NCBI RefSeq assembly: GCF_000803215.1
Contig: NZ_JSXC01000015.1
Location: 1-64,000, forward strand
DNA length: 64,000 nucleotides
Direction: 5' to 3'
Source: Pectobacterium fontis
Lineage (GTDB): Bacteria > Pseudomonadota > Gammaproteobacteria > Enterobacterales > Enterobacteriaceae
Under the pieces are notes generated by a model that was not told the DNA's origin, searched no databases, and worked only from the letters and a program-made list of their open reading frames with translations. Of this stretch, positions 9,700 through 19,599 are shown piece after piece (within the stretch, counting starts at the first letter, position 1; every line of letters starts with the position of its first letter). The position numbers were made by a program, and so were the translations under genes.

Positions 9700-11850
9700 A
9701 TGAGCACAATATTTATCCTATTGGCGATATTGTTTGCCTGTCTGATCGTCATTGGATGTCTTGTCAGCTACCGTATGCGCCGTCGTTTCCTGCCCACTCC
9801 ACCGTTACCTGTTTCACATTCTCTGCACCGTCGGCTAACCGAAGATGAACGGATCGCCGTCGAGCGTTATCTGGCTCAGGAACACAGCCAGCAGACTACG
9901 CCACTTGACATCCCTAATTCACAGCCAAAACTGCCGCGATCTCTGCAAAGTAATCGGGTTTATCCCATCACCCACACGATTACCCGCTACGGCCTGAGCA
10001 ACGATGTTCAGAACAAGTGGCGCTACTTTATTGACACCCAAGAAATCCATCTTCCCCCCAGTTGGGAAGCGTTTATTACCGAAAACAACACGGTCGAACT
10101 GATTAAAACACGCTCGATCCCACTGGTTATTTCTCTGAACGGGCACTCACTCATAGAATGCCTCGATGATGATCGTCCACTGACTCCGCTACCACCAGAG
10201 GCGCTCGTCCCCAATGCATCAATCCGTCAGGAAGGCAGTGAACATGCAGAGCTAGTCACCATCCGTAAGGAAACGCGTGAAGAGCACACGATACACCATG
10301 CCAGAGGATTGAAAGAAACGGCCGTGCTCTGCCTGTCTTTTCTGCTCCTGTTCATCAGTCTGAATAGCCCTGTCGCCTTACTTCCCTGGCTGATTGGCAC
10401 GGCGTCGCTATTAGCAGGTTGGAGCCTGTGGCAGCTTTTCCGATCGCCGTCGACTCAGGAACTGAGAGATGTGCATTGCCTGCACGGTACGCCGCAAGGC
10501 TTAGGTCTATTTGGCGAATCCAACCAGGGGCCGCTCGGCAATATTTCACTCGGTAATATTGATCTTATTTACCCGCCACACTGGCAGCCCTATATCACAC
10601 AGGATTTAGGGCGCAAAACGGATGTGGATATCTACCTCAATCGGCAGGTGATCCGTCAGGGTGAACACCTTTCGCTGCACGATGAAGTGAAAAATTTTCC
10701 GCTACAGCGCTGGGGCAGGAATCTACTGCTGGCGGCAGGTTCATTACTCAGCCTGATTTTACTTGTCACTAACGTGCAGCTTGAACTACCGCTAAAACTC
10801 AGTCTGGCCTGGCTTCAGGGGGCACAACGTATTCAGGTCACACAGGTCAGCGACCTGGAAAACGCTCAACTCGGCATTGGTGACAAGCTGACTGTTCGCG
10901 GTAGCGGCATGTGCTATGTGCCCGCAGGGATTCGCCCAGTATCCGCACCATCATCCTACGCTTTCAGCCCTTTCGATTGTTCTGCCATTTACTGGAACAA
11001 AGCTGCGCCGTTGCCATTGCCGGAATCCGAGACCATTGAGAAAGCCTCGGCCCTGCTTAAATCGGTTAATAGCCAACTCCATTCTCAGACAGACAAAGAA
11101 GGTGAGACCAACTCTCAACTCGCATCCAGCATCCAGAAGTCAGGGCTGATTCTGATGAAGAATTTCGCTGATGTCGTTCTAAGAACACAAGAATTGTGTA
11201 AGCAGGAAAACGATTGCTCACGCTTAAAAAATGCGCTGGTGAATTTGAGTGACGTAAAAAACTGGAATACGCTGGTAAAAGATGCGAACTCCGGCGCATT
11301 AAAAGGCATGAATGTGGTGCTACCCGCGACCAGTGCAGAAACGCTGGAGTCATTAGTCAACCATTCCACCGATCAATTTTTCCATCAGGAAATCAATAAC
11401 GCCGCAGACTCACTGAACAGCCCACCGCCTGGCGGGTTCCTGATTCGCAGCGACGAAGGTCGGCAATTCGTCAGCCACCCGCTCCCCCTGATGCCACTTA
11501 ATGAATACAATCCGTCGGATCAATGGCAGGAACTCCAACGGCTTTCCGCCATGCTATTGCATACGCCGTTTAACGCCACTGGCGTTATCACACAGCTCAG
11601 CACCGATGCCAACGGCACGCAGCACATCAGCCTGCACAGCGAACCCGATGTCATTACCATTTGGCGCTATCTCGGCAGTTGCCTGCTGTTACTGCTCTTT
11701 TCTGCAACGTTTATGGTTAATACCATTCTGGCTGGCATTAAAATGCGTAAAAGCCAGAAGCGGATTACCGATATTCAGCGTTATTACGCCTTCCGGTTCA
11801 ACATGATGACGGAGTCGTTCGCGAATAGCCGTCCTCAGCTCCCTCGCTAA
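9700..11850 (+). CDS. igaA: IgaA, inner-membrane repressor of the Rcs phosphorelay
   Basis: IgaA (YrfF) restrains the Rcs envelope-stress phosphorelay by contacting RcsD and RcsF. The 716-residue protein has the family layout. An N-terminal membrane helix lies at residues 3-25. A cytoplasmic domain follows, then two helices near 208-245, a second cytoplasmic domain, a helix near 345-365, a large periplasmic domain with paired cysteines, and a last helix near 655-680. A GGAGG site precedes the ATG. Gene order nudE-igaA-yrfG-hslR-hslO is that of E. coli. Confidence 0.95.
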   Translation: MSTIFILLAILFACLIVIGCLVSYRMRRRFLPTPPLPVSHSLHRRLTEDERIAVERYLAQEHSQQTTPLDIPNSQPKLPRSLQSNRVYPITHTITRYGLSNDVQNKWRYFIDTQEIHLPPSWEAFITENNTVELIKTRSIPLVISLNGHSLIECLDDDRPLTPLPPEALVPNASIRQEGSEHAELVTIRKETREEHTIHHARGLKETAVLCLSFLLLFISLNSPVALLPWLIGTASLLAGWSLWQLFRSPSTQELRDVHCLHGTPQGLGLFGESNQGPLGNISLGNIDLIYPPHWQPYITQDLGRKTDVDIYLNRQVIRQGEHLSLHDEVKNFPLQRWGRNLLLAAGSLLSLILLVTNVQLELPLKLSLAWLQGAQRIQVTQVSDLENAQLGIGDKLTVRGSGMCYVPAGIRPVSAPSSYAFSPFDCSAIYWNKAAPLPLPESETIEKASALLKSVNSQLHSQTDKEGETNSQLASSIQKSGLILMKNFADVVLRTQELCKQENDCSRLKNALVNLSDVKNWNTLVKDANSGALKGMNVVLPATSAETLESLVNHSTDQFFHQEINNAADSLNSPPPGGFLIRSDEGRQFVSHPLPLMPLNEYNPSDQWQELQRLSAMLLHTPFNATGVITQLSTDANGTQHISLHSEPDVITIWRYLGSCLLLLLFSATFMVNTILAGIKMRKSQKRITDIQRYYAFRFNMMTESFANSRPQLPR

Positions 11851-11859
11851 CCGCATCGT

Positions 11860-11891
11860 GCCCGTTCTGTGGTTATGTTAACCTAACGGGC
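11860..11891 (+). terminator. Probable terminator after igaA
   Basis: GCCCGTT at 11860-11866 pairs with AACGGGC at 11885-11891, and an inner GGTTA/TAACC stem closes a three-base loop. A modest T-rich stretch follows. It lies nine bases after the igaA stop. Confidence 0.55.
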
Positions 11892-11982
11892 TTGGTTTCC
11901 CGTTACTATTGGTTTGTCACTATTGTACTGCGCGCCTCCGGCTTCATCATCCTTATGGTACGGCGCAACATCTGGAGTTGTT

Positions 11983-12669
11983 ATGCATCCCTACGTTAAC
12001 TGGCACGACATCGATACTGTGATACTGGATATGGATGGCACGCTGCTCGATCTGGCGTTTGACAGCTATTTCTGGCTACAACTGGTGCCGCAGTCGCTCA
12101 GTGAAAAACGTCGTATCAGCCTTGAACAGGCACACCAGCTTATCGCACAGGAGTATCAGGCCGTGCAGCATACGCTAAACTGGTACTGTTTCGATTACTG
12201 GTCAGAGCGTCTGGATCTGGATATCTATCAAATGACGACGGATATCGGCACGCGTGCCCGCTTGCGCGAGGACACCACGCCATTTTTGGTGGCGCTGCGC
12301 GAATGCGGCAAAGAGACGATTCTGCTGACCAATGCCCATCCGCACAGTCTGGCGGTAAAAATCGAACACACGGGGCTGGATCAGCACCTTGATTTATTAC
12401 TTTCCACCCATACTTATGGGTATCCGAAAGAAAATCAGCGCTTGTGGCAGGCCGTACAGCAACAAACCGGTTTCGATCCTGCCAGAACGCTATTCGTGGA
12501 TGACAGCGAGCCGATTCTGGATGCGGCGAAAACCTTCGGCATACAGTACTGTCTGGGGGTACGTAATCCCGATTCCAGCCAGCAGGAAAAGGTGTTCCTG
12601 CAACATCCGTCAATGAACGACTATCTTGCGCTGCTGCCCGCCTTACGTCACTCCGTTAACGCCGGATAA
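11983..12669 (+). CDS. yrfG: GMP/IMP nucleotidase YrfG (HAD family)
   Basis: This is a haloacid-dehalogenase-type phosphatase; in E. coli YrfG dephosphorylates purine nucleotides. The catalytic motif I DMDGTLLDL lies near residue 17, motif II LLTNAHPH near residue 108, and motif III/IV FVDDSEPILDAA near residue 168. I chose the ATG at 11983, which matches the E. coli start region and is preceded by GGAG, giving 228 residues. Confidence 0.93.
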   Translation: MHPYVNWHDIDTVILDMDGTLLDLAFDSYFWLQLVPQSLSEKRRISLEQAHQLIAQEYQAVQHTLNWYCFDYWSERLDLDIYQMTTDIGTRARLREDTTPFLVALRECGKETILLTNAHPHSLAVKIEHTGLDQHLDLLLSTHTYGYPKENQRLWQAVQQQTGFDPARTLFVDDSEPILDAAKTFGIQYCLGVRNPDSSQQEKVFLQHPSMNDYLALLPALRHSVNAG

Positions 12670-12681
12670 TGCAGTGGCCTC

Positions 12682-12768
12682 AGGGGAAAACACGGCAATG
12701 AGGTTGCCACAAGGATGCCTCGCGCCGTGGTCGTCCCCAGTATCTCGATCCTTACACGATCGGCATTA
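12682..12768 (+). repeat. 87-bp palindromic dispersed repeat, copy A
   Basis: This element lies between yrfG and hslR and has an 87-bp counterpart at 48215-48301. Nested inverted repeats are visible: GGGGA with TCCCC, CACGGC with GCCGTG, and GAGG with CCTC. A small CGATC/GATCG hairpin lies at the right end. Between the two copies at least two stem positions change on both sides so that pairing is kept. It ends 18 bp before the hslR ATG. Confidence 0.8.
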
Positions 12769-12786
12769 GGGTAATCAGGAGGATTG

Positions 12787-13197
12787 ATGGCGAAAACGAC
12801 CGAGCAGGCTGACGAGGCCGTTCGTCTGGATAAGTGGCTCTGGGCCGCCCGTTTCTACAAAACCCGGGCCATCGCCCGTGAAATGATCGACGGCGGCAAA
12901 GTGCACTATAACGGGCAACGCGGTAAGCCTAGCAAACAGGTTGAACTGCATGCTGAGATTAAACTGCGTCAGGGAAATGATGAACGTACCGTGATCGTTT
13001 TGGCGGTCAGCGGCCAGCGCAGAAGTGCGACAGAGGCGCAGGCGCTGTATCAGGAAACGACGGCAAGCATCGAGAAACGAGAAAAGCTGACACTGGCGCG
13101 GAAGCTCAATGCGCTAACGATGCCACACCCCGATCGCCGCCCTGATAAAAAAGAGCGACGCGATCTGATTAAATTTAAATACAGCGATCAGGAATAA
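12787..13197 (+). CDS. hslR: Heat-shock ribosome-associated protein Hsp15
   Basis: Hsp15 binds 50S subunits carrying stalled nascent chains and helps recycle them. The 136-residue protein has an S4 RNA-binding domain at its N-terminus (VRLDKWLWAARFYKTRA) and a basic C-terminus. AGGAGG precedes the ATG at 12787; a TTG one codon earlier is not needed. It is followed by hslO, as in E. coli. Confidence 0.95.
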   Translation: MAKTTEQADEAVRLDKWLWAARFYKTRAIAREMIDGGKVHYNGQRGKPSKQVELHAEIKLRQGNDERTVIVLAVSGQRRSATEAQALYQETTASIEKREKLTLARKLNALTMPHPDRRPDKKERRDLIKFKYSDQE

Positions 13198-13278
13198 CGC
13201 GCCGCCCTTCAGAGAAGGCTCAGCGATCGCCGCCCCATCGCCGCACCACTCATCTTCGCACAACGACGAGAAAATATT

Positions 13279-14148
13279 ATGGCTCACGACCAACTACATC
13301 GTTATCTGTTTGAGAATTATGCCGTTCGTGGCGAATTAGTGACAGTTAACGAGACGTATCAACGTATTCTGACGAATCACGACTACCCGTCTGCGGTACA
13401 AACGCTGCTGGGTGAAATGCTGGTGGCCACCAGCCTGCTGACGGCCACATTAAAATTCAGTGGTGATATCACCGTTCAGCTTCAGGGCGATGGCCCGCTG
13501 AAGATGGCGGTGATCAACGGCAACCACCAGCAGCAGATGCGCGGCGTTGCCCGTCTGCAAGGAGAAATCGCACCGGAGAGTTCGCTGAAAGAGATGGTCG
13601 GCAATGGCTATCTGGTCATTACGATTACGCCGACGGAAGGTGAACGCTATCAGGGCGTCGTCGGTTTAGAAGGTGAAACCGTTGCCGAATGTCTGGAGAG
13701 CTATTTCCAGCAGTCCGAACAGTTGCCGACGCGGTTGTTTATCCGTACCGGACAACACGAGGGCAATCCGGCTGCTGCTGGCATGCTGCTCCAGGTGCTG
13801 CCCGCACAGGACGCCGATCGTAATGATTTCGATCATCTGGCACAGCTCACCACGACGGTCAAAGCCGAAGAGCTATTCTCCCTGCCTGCCACCGAGGTGC
13901 TGTACCGCCTTTACCATCAGGAAGAGGTGACCGTGTATGAGCCACAGGGTGTTGAATTCCAATGTCACTGTTCGCGCGATCGTTGCGCAGATGCATTAAT
14001 GACGCTGTCCGATCAGGAAATAAATGAGATGATCGAACAGGATGGCGAAATCGATATGCACTGTGATTATTGCGGTACACACTACCTGTTTAATTCGCTG
14101 GACATCCGCGCGATACGGCACGATTCATCAGGAAATCTATTGCATTAA
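13279..14148 (+). CDS. hslO: Hsp33, redox-regulated holdase chaperone
   Basis: Hsp33 is a cytoplasmic chaperone switched on by oxidation and unfolding of its zinc centre. The 289-residue protein has the long N-terminal substrate-binding domain. The C-terminal zinc-binding cysteines appear as CHC near residue 232 and CDYC near residue 262, matching the CxC...CxxC signature. It is followed by a clear terminator and then pckA. Confidence 0.96.
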   Translation: MAHDQLHRYLFENYAVRGELVTVNETYQRILTNHDYPSAVQTLLGEMLVATSLLTATLKFSGDITVQLQGDGPLKMAVINGNHQQQMRGVARLQGEIAPESSLKEMVGNGYLVITITPTEGERYQGVVGLEGETVAECLESYFQQSEQLPTRLFIRTGQHEGNPAAAGMLLQVLPAQDADRNDFDHLAQLTTTVKAEELFSLPATEVLYRLYHQEEVTVYEPQGVEFQCHCSRDRCADALMTLSDQEINEMIEQDGEIDMHCDYCGTHYLFNSLDIRAIRHDSSGNLLH

Positions 14149-14155
14149 TCGTTTT

Positions 14156-14178
14156 AACGGGTACGAAAAGTACCCGTT
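14156..14178 (+). terminator. hslO terminator
   Basis: AACGGGTAC and GTACCCGTT form a nine-base-pair stem around a GAAAA loop, followed by TT and an AT-rich tail. It starts eight bases after the hslO stop. Confidence 0.85.
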
Positions 14179-14346
14179 TTACTTTGCTTATTTTCCCATC
14201 TGTAAACTGCCGTGATTATTTTTCAAACACGCTAAATAAGCAAAGTTATTAATGAATTTATTTAATTTTATGATTGCTATCGCGGTTAAAATAAGCTTAC
14301 TCCCTACAATGTTTAGTAGTATGACAATAACTTGAGGAGTAGCAAC

Positions 14347-15966
14347 ATGCAGATCAACGGTATTACCCCACAAGCCCTGACGGCTTATGGAATCCATGAT
14401 GTTCGCGAGATTGTCTACAATCCCAGCTATGAACTGCTTTTTGAAGAAGAATGCTCCCCTACCCTACAAGGCTATGAACGCGGTATCGAAACCCAGTTGG
14501 GTGCCGTCGCCGTTGATACCGGCATCTTTACTGGTCGCTCTCCGAAAGACAAATACATCGTTCGCGATGACATTACCCGCGACACCGTGTGGTGGTCCGA
14601 TCAAGGCAAAGGTAAGAACGATAACCACCCACTCAGTCAGGAAACCTGGACGCACCTGAAGCAGCTCGTCACCACACAGCTTTCAGGCAAACGATTGTTC
14701 ATCGTCGATGCCTTCTGCGGCGCGAATCCAGACAGTCGCCTTAGCGTGCGCTTCGTGACGGAAGTGGCCTGGCAGGCACATTTCGTCAAAAATATGTTTA
14801 TCCGTCCGAGCGATGAAGAGCTGGAAGGCTTTGAGCCGGATTTCATCGTGATGAACGGCGCAAAATGTACCAACCCGAACTGGCAGGAACAGGGGCTGAA
14901 CTCCGAGAACTTTGTCGCTTTCAACCTCACAGAACGTATCCAACTGATTGGCGGCACCTGGTACGGCGGTGAAATGAAGAAAGGGATGTTCTCCATTATG
15001 AACTACCTGCTGCCGCTGAAAGGCATCGCATCAATGCACTGTTCGGCAAACGTCGGAGAAAAAGGCGATGTAGCCGTCTTCTTCGGGCTGTCCGGTACGG
15101 GAAAAACCACGCTGTCCACCGATCCGAAACGCCAGTTAATTGGCGATGATGAACACGGCTGGGACGATGACGGCGTCTTCAACTTTGAAGGCGGCTGCTA
15201 CGCTAAAACCATCAAGCTCTCCAAAGAGGCCGAGCCGGATATCTTTGGCGCCATCACACGCGATGCGCTGCTGGAAAACGTGACGGTGCTGGCAGACGGC
15301 AGCGTAGACTTCAACGACGGCTCCAAAACCGAGAACACCCGCGTCTCTTACCCGATTTATCACATTCAGAATATCGTAAAACCGGTATCCAAAGCGGGTC
15401 ATGCGACTAAAGTGATCTTCCTGACGGCGGATGCGTTCGGTGTGCTGCCGCCCGTTTCTCGCCTGACGTCCGATCAGACGCAGTATCACTTCCTGTCTGG
15501 CTTTACGGCCAAACTGGCAGGAACCGAGCGCGGCGTGACGGAACCGACACCGACGTTCTCCGCCTGTTTCGGCGCGGCCTTCCTGATGCTGCACCCAACA
15601 CAGTACGCTGAAGTGCTGGTAAAACGCATGCAAGCCGCAGGCGCACAGGCCTATCTGGTCAACACCGGCTGGAACGGGAGCGGTAAACGTATCTCGATTA
15701 AGGATACGCGCGGGATCATTGATGCCATTCTGAATGGCAGTATTGATGATGCCGAGATGCAGACGCTACCGGTCTTCGATTTGGCCATCCCAACCTCGTT
15801 GCCTGGCGTTAACCCTGACATTCTTGATCCGCGTGATACCTACGCGAGCGTCGAACAGTGGCAGGAAAAAGCCGACGATCTGGCACAACGTTTTATCACC
15901 AACTTCGATAAATACACCGATGCTCCGGCAGGTGCGGCGCTGGTGAAAGCCGGGCCGAAACGGTAA
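14347..15966 (+). CDS. pckA: Phosphoenolpyruvate carboxykinase (ATP)
   Basis: PckA converts oxaloacetate and ATP to phosphoenolpyruvate, the entry step of gluconeogenesis. I set the start at MQINGITPQ (14347), preceded by GAGGAG, giving 539 residues, close to the family length. The P-loop [13 protein letters not shown] lies near residues 248-260, the oxaloacetate-site motif [11 protein letters not shown] near residue 60, and a metal-site segment [10 protein letters not shown] near residue 266. Confidence 0.97.
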   Translation: MQINGITPQALTAYGIHDVREIVYNPSYELLFEEECSPTLQGYERGIETQLGAVAVDTGIFTGRSPKDKYIVRDDITRDTVWWSDQGKGKNDNHPLSQETWTHLKQLVTTQLSGKRLFIVDAFCGANPDSRLSVRFVTEVAWQAHFVKNMFIRPSDEELEGFEPDFIVMNGAKCTNPNWQEQGLNSENFVAFNLTERIQLIGGTWYGGEMKKGMFSIMNYLLPLKGIASMHCSANVGEKGDVAVFFGLSGTGKTTLSTDPKRQLIGDDEHGWDDDGVFNFEGGCYAKTIKLSKEAEPDIFGAITRDALLENVTVLADGSVDFNDGSKTENTRVSYPIYHIQNIVKPVSKAGHATKVIFLTADAFGVLPPVSRLTSDQTQYHFLSGFTAKLAGTERGVTEPTPTFSACFGAAFLMLHPTQYAEVLVKRMQAAGAQAYLVNTGWNGSGKRISIKDTRGIIDAILNGSIDDAEMQTLPVFDLAIPTSLPGVNPDILDPRDTYASVEQWQEKADDLAQRFITNFDKYTDAPAGAALVKAGPKR

Positions 15967-15973
15967 ATGCATT

Positions 15974-15997
15974 CCCCTCCTCTGAACAGAGGAGGGG
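15974..15997 (+). terminator. pckA terminator hairpin
   Basis: CCCCTCCTCT pairs with AGAGGAGGGG around a GAAC loop, directly after the pckA stop. The following ACATTTATT is only weakly T-rich. Confidence 0.7.
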
Positions 15998-16049
15998 ACA
16001 TTTATTCCATCTATACGTTAACGACTCACCCAGCATCGGTTTTTTCTTT

Positions 16050-16319
16050 TCCGGCGTAAAAAATTATGCTGAGGAGATAGCAGGCTTAGGATGAGCCGCA
16101 GGACGCGGCGAAAGCTTGCGCCACGTCTGGAACGTGTCGCAAGCGGTCCGTTAAGCCTGATGGCGACGAAGGTATCGCGAAGCGGCATAATTTGCGCCGA
16201 AAGCCTGGGGGTCACGGGGCGAGCGGCGTGTGAGCCGTCCCGTGTCGGGCGCGTGCTACACGGGTAGCATGAAAATAACGGCATTATCGCGCACGAAACC
16301 CTCTCCTCATCAGCATAAA
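16050..16319 (+). repeat. 270-bp structured dispersed repeat, copy 1
   Basis: This copy lies between the convergent 3' ends of pckA and envZ. It begins TCCGGCGTAAAAAATTATGC and ends CGCACGAAA plus 14 bases plus GCATAAA. The same ends and length recur at 54048-54319 and, inverted, at 60853-61122. Internal hairpins include GCCGC/GCGGC, GCTTGCG/CGCAAGC, a CACGGGGC/GTCCCGTG stem and GCTAC/GTAGC. The left end can pair with an internal GCATAATTTGCGCC to close a roughly 150-bp left module. No open frame in it is conserved among copies. Confidence 0.9.
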
Positions 16320-16354
16320 AACTGTGGCTAAGAGACAGAGGGAAGTCGGGTGGG

Positions 16355-18429
<2,075 letters not shown>

Positions 18430-18650
18430 TCTCTTTCTCCAAAGGCGTAATAGCGCCGACGCTGCTATTGTTCAGAAACACACGAATTACTGACAGTCGT
18501 TTCTGGTATACATTCTAGGCAAAATTGTTACAAAGCATATTAAAATTCGTGTAATCAATCATTTCCTGTGCTGTCAGTCATAAACAATCGGCGATCGATG
18601 AAGCATGCGGCGAGCAAAAAGCGCAGTTTACCAAGATGATTGCTTACTGA

Positions 18651-18948
18651 TTATAGTAACGTTACCGCGAATAAAAGCTGGCGGAAGGTGTCATCCGCGT
18701 TGAGATCGCGGAACTGGTCGGAGTGAAACCACTTCGCCAGTTGCTGAATCGCGATGAAATCATAAGGGCCATTGTAAAACTGGTGCCAGATAGCATGGAA
18801 CACACGCTGCTGTTTTGCGACGGTGTTGGTATAGGCAGGCCGTCCGAGAAACCACTCAAGCCGCTTGCGCCCTTCCGTCATGTCCTGCCCCGGCCCAATT
18901 CAGCGCCCGCCGGGTACGAAGGCTTCAACGTTGCCGCTGGTAATCACC
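18651..18948 (-). pseudogene. Remnant of an iron-siderophore periplasmic binding protein (C-terminal part)
   Basis: The minus-strand frame reads VVITSGNVEAFVPGG, a TGA at 18900-18902, then a continuous 76-codon stretch with RVFHAIWHQFYNGPYDFIA and LAKWFHSDQFRDLNADDTF. This resembles the C-terminus of FecB/FepB-like substrate-binding proteins, in which W-HQFY-SPY and AKW-HPE-F-DLD are typical. There is no start or signal peptide, the frame has an internal stop, and the end is truncated. It begins at the greB stop codon, in the greB-ompR interval where E. coli has no gene. Homology is from recall of the family. Confidence 0.6.
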
Positions 18949-18949
18949 A

Positions 18950-19426
18950 CTATTTCACATAGTCAATCGCATTGACGAACCACTCACGCGGGCCATCTGG
19001 CGTGTTCACGGTGAACTCCTCATCGATCGTTTTTTTCAGCATGGCGCGCGCCATCGGGGAGTCGATCGAGATGTAATCTTTATTATCGCCGTAGATCTCG
19101 TCCGGGCCGACAATCCTAAAGCGCTTTGTCTCCCCCTGTTCATTTTCGATCTCAACCCAGGCGCCAAAGAAGACGCAACCATCCTGTTGCGGCGAGTAAT
19201 CGACGATTTTCAATTCCGTCAGGCATTTTCTCAGGTAGCGCACACGCCTATCAATTTGGCGTAATAGGCGCTTGTTGTAGGTGTAATCCGCATTTTCTGA
19301 GCGATCCCCCAGGCTCGCAGCCCAGGAGACAATCTTGGTAATCTCCGGGCGCTTTACATTCCAGAGATGGTCATGCTCTGCCCGCAGTTTGTCATACCCT
19401 TCGCGGGTAATCAGATTGGTTTTCAC
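18950..19426 (-). CDS. greB: Transcription elongation factor GreB
   Basis: GreB binds the RNA polymerase secondary channel and stimulates cleavage of backtracked transcripts. The 158-residue length equals that of E. coli GreB. An N-terminal coiled coil carries acidic tip residues in the GDRSENADY motif near residue 42, and the C-terminal FKBP-like domain has YISIDSPMARAML. The start codon is GTG at 19426. Its usual neighbours ompR-envZ lie downstream on the same strand. Confidence 0.96.
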   Translation of the reverse strand: MKTNLITREGYDKLRAEHDHLWNVKRPEITKIVSWAASLGDRSENADYTYNKRLLRQIDRRVRYLRKCLTELKIVDYSPQQDGCVFFGAWVEIENEQGETKRFRIVGPDEIYGDNKDYISIDSPMARAMLKKTIDEEFTVNTPDGPREWFVNAIDYVK

Positions 19427-19538
19427 GTCATTAACCCCGTTAGACCCTTAGTGCGCAAAACACACTTCACTATTCCCACATGCAAAAATCACCTGTTCAT
19501 TACACAGATTGACCGTTTTGGCTAATAATCTATCAACA

Positions 19539-19552
19539 GACATAAATATGTC
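19539..19552. promoter_or_regulatory. Inverted repeat upstream of the acyltransferase gene
   Basis: GACATA and TATGTC form a perfect six-base inverted repeat separated by two bases, about 48 bp before the start at 19600. It could be an operator, but no regulator is identified. I compared it with the Pho box and found no acceptable match. Confidence 0.25.
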
Positions 19553-19599
19553 ATTTCTATCCCGTACTTTTAGCCACGGAGAGCTACGGAGAACGATTT

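Noticed and set aside
16018-16284. Minus-strand 88-codon open frame within repeat copy 1
   Set aside because: It lies almost entirely inside the dispersed repeat, is not conserved in frame in the other copies, and has no domain. The same applies to the frame at 60619-61014.
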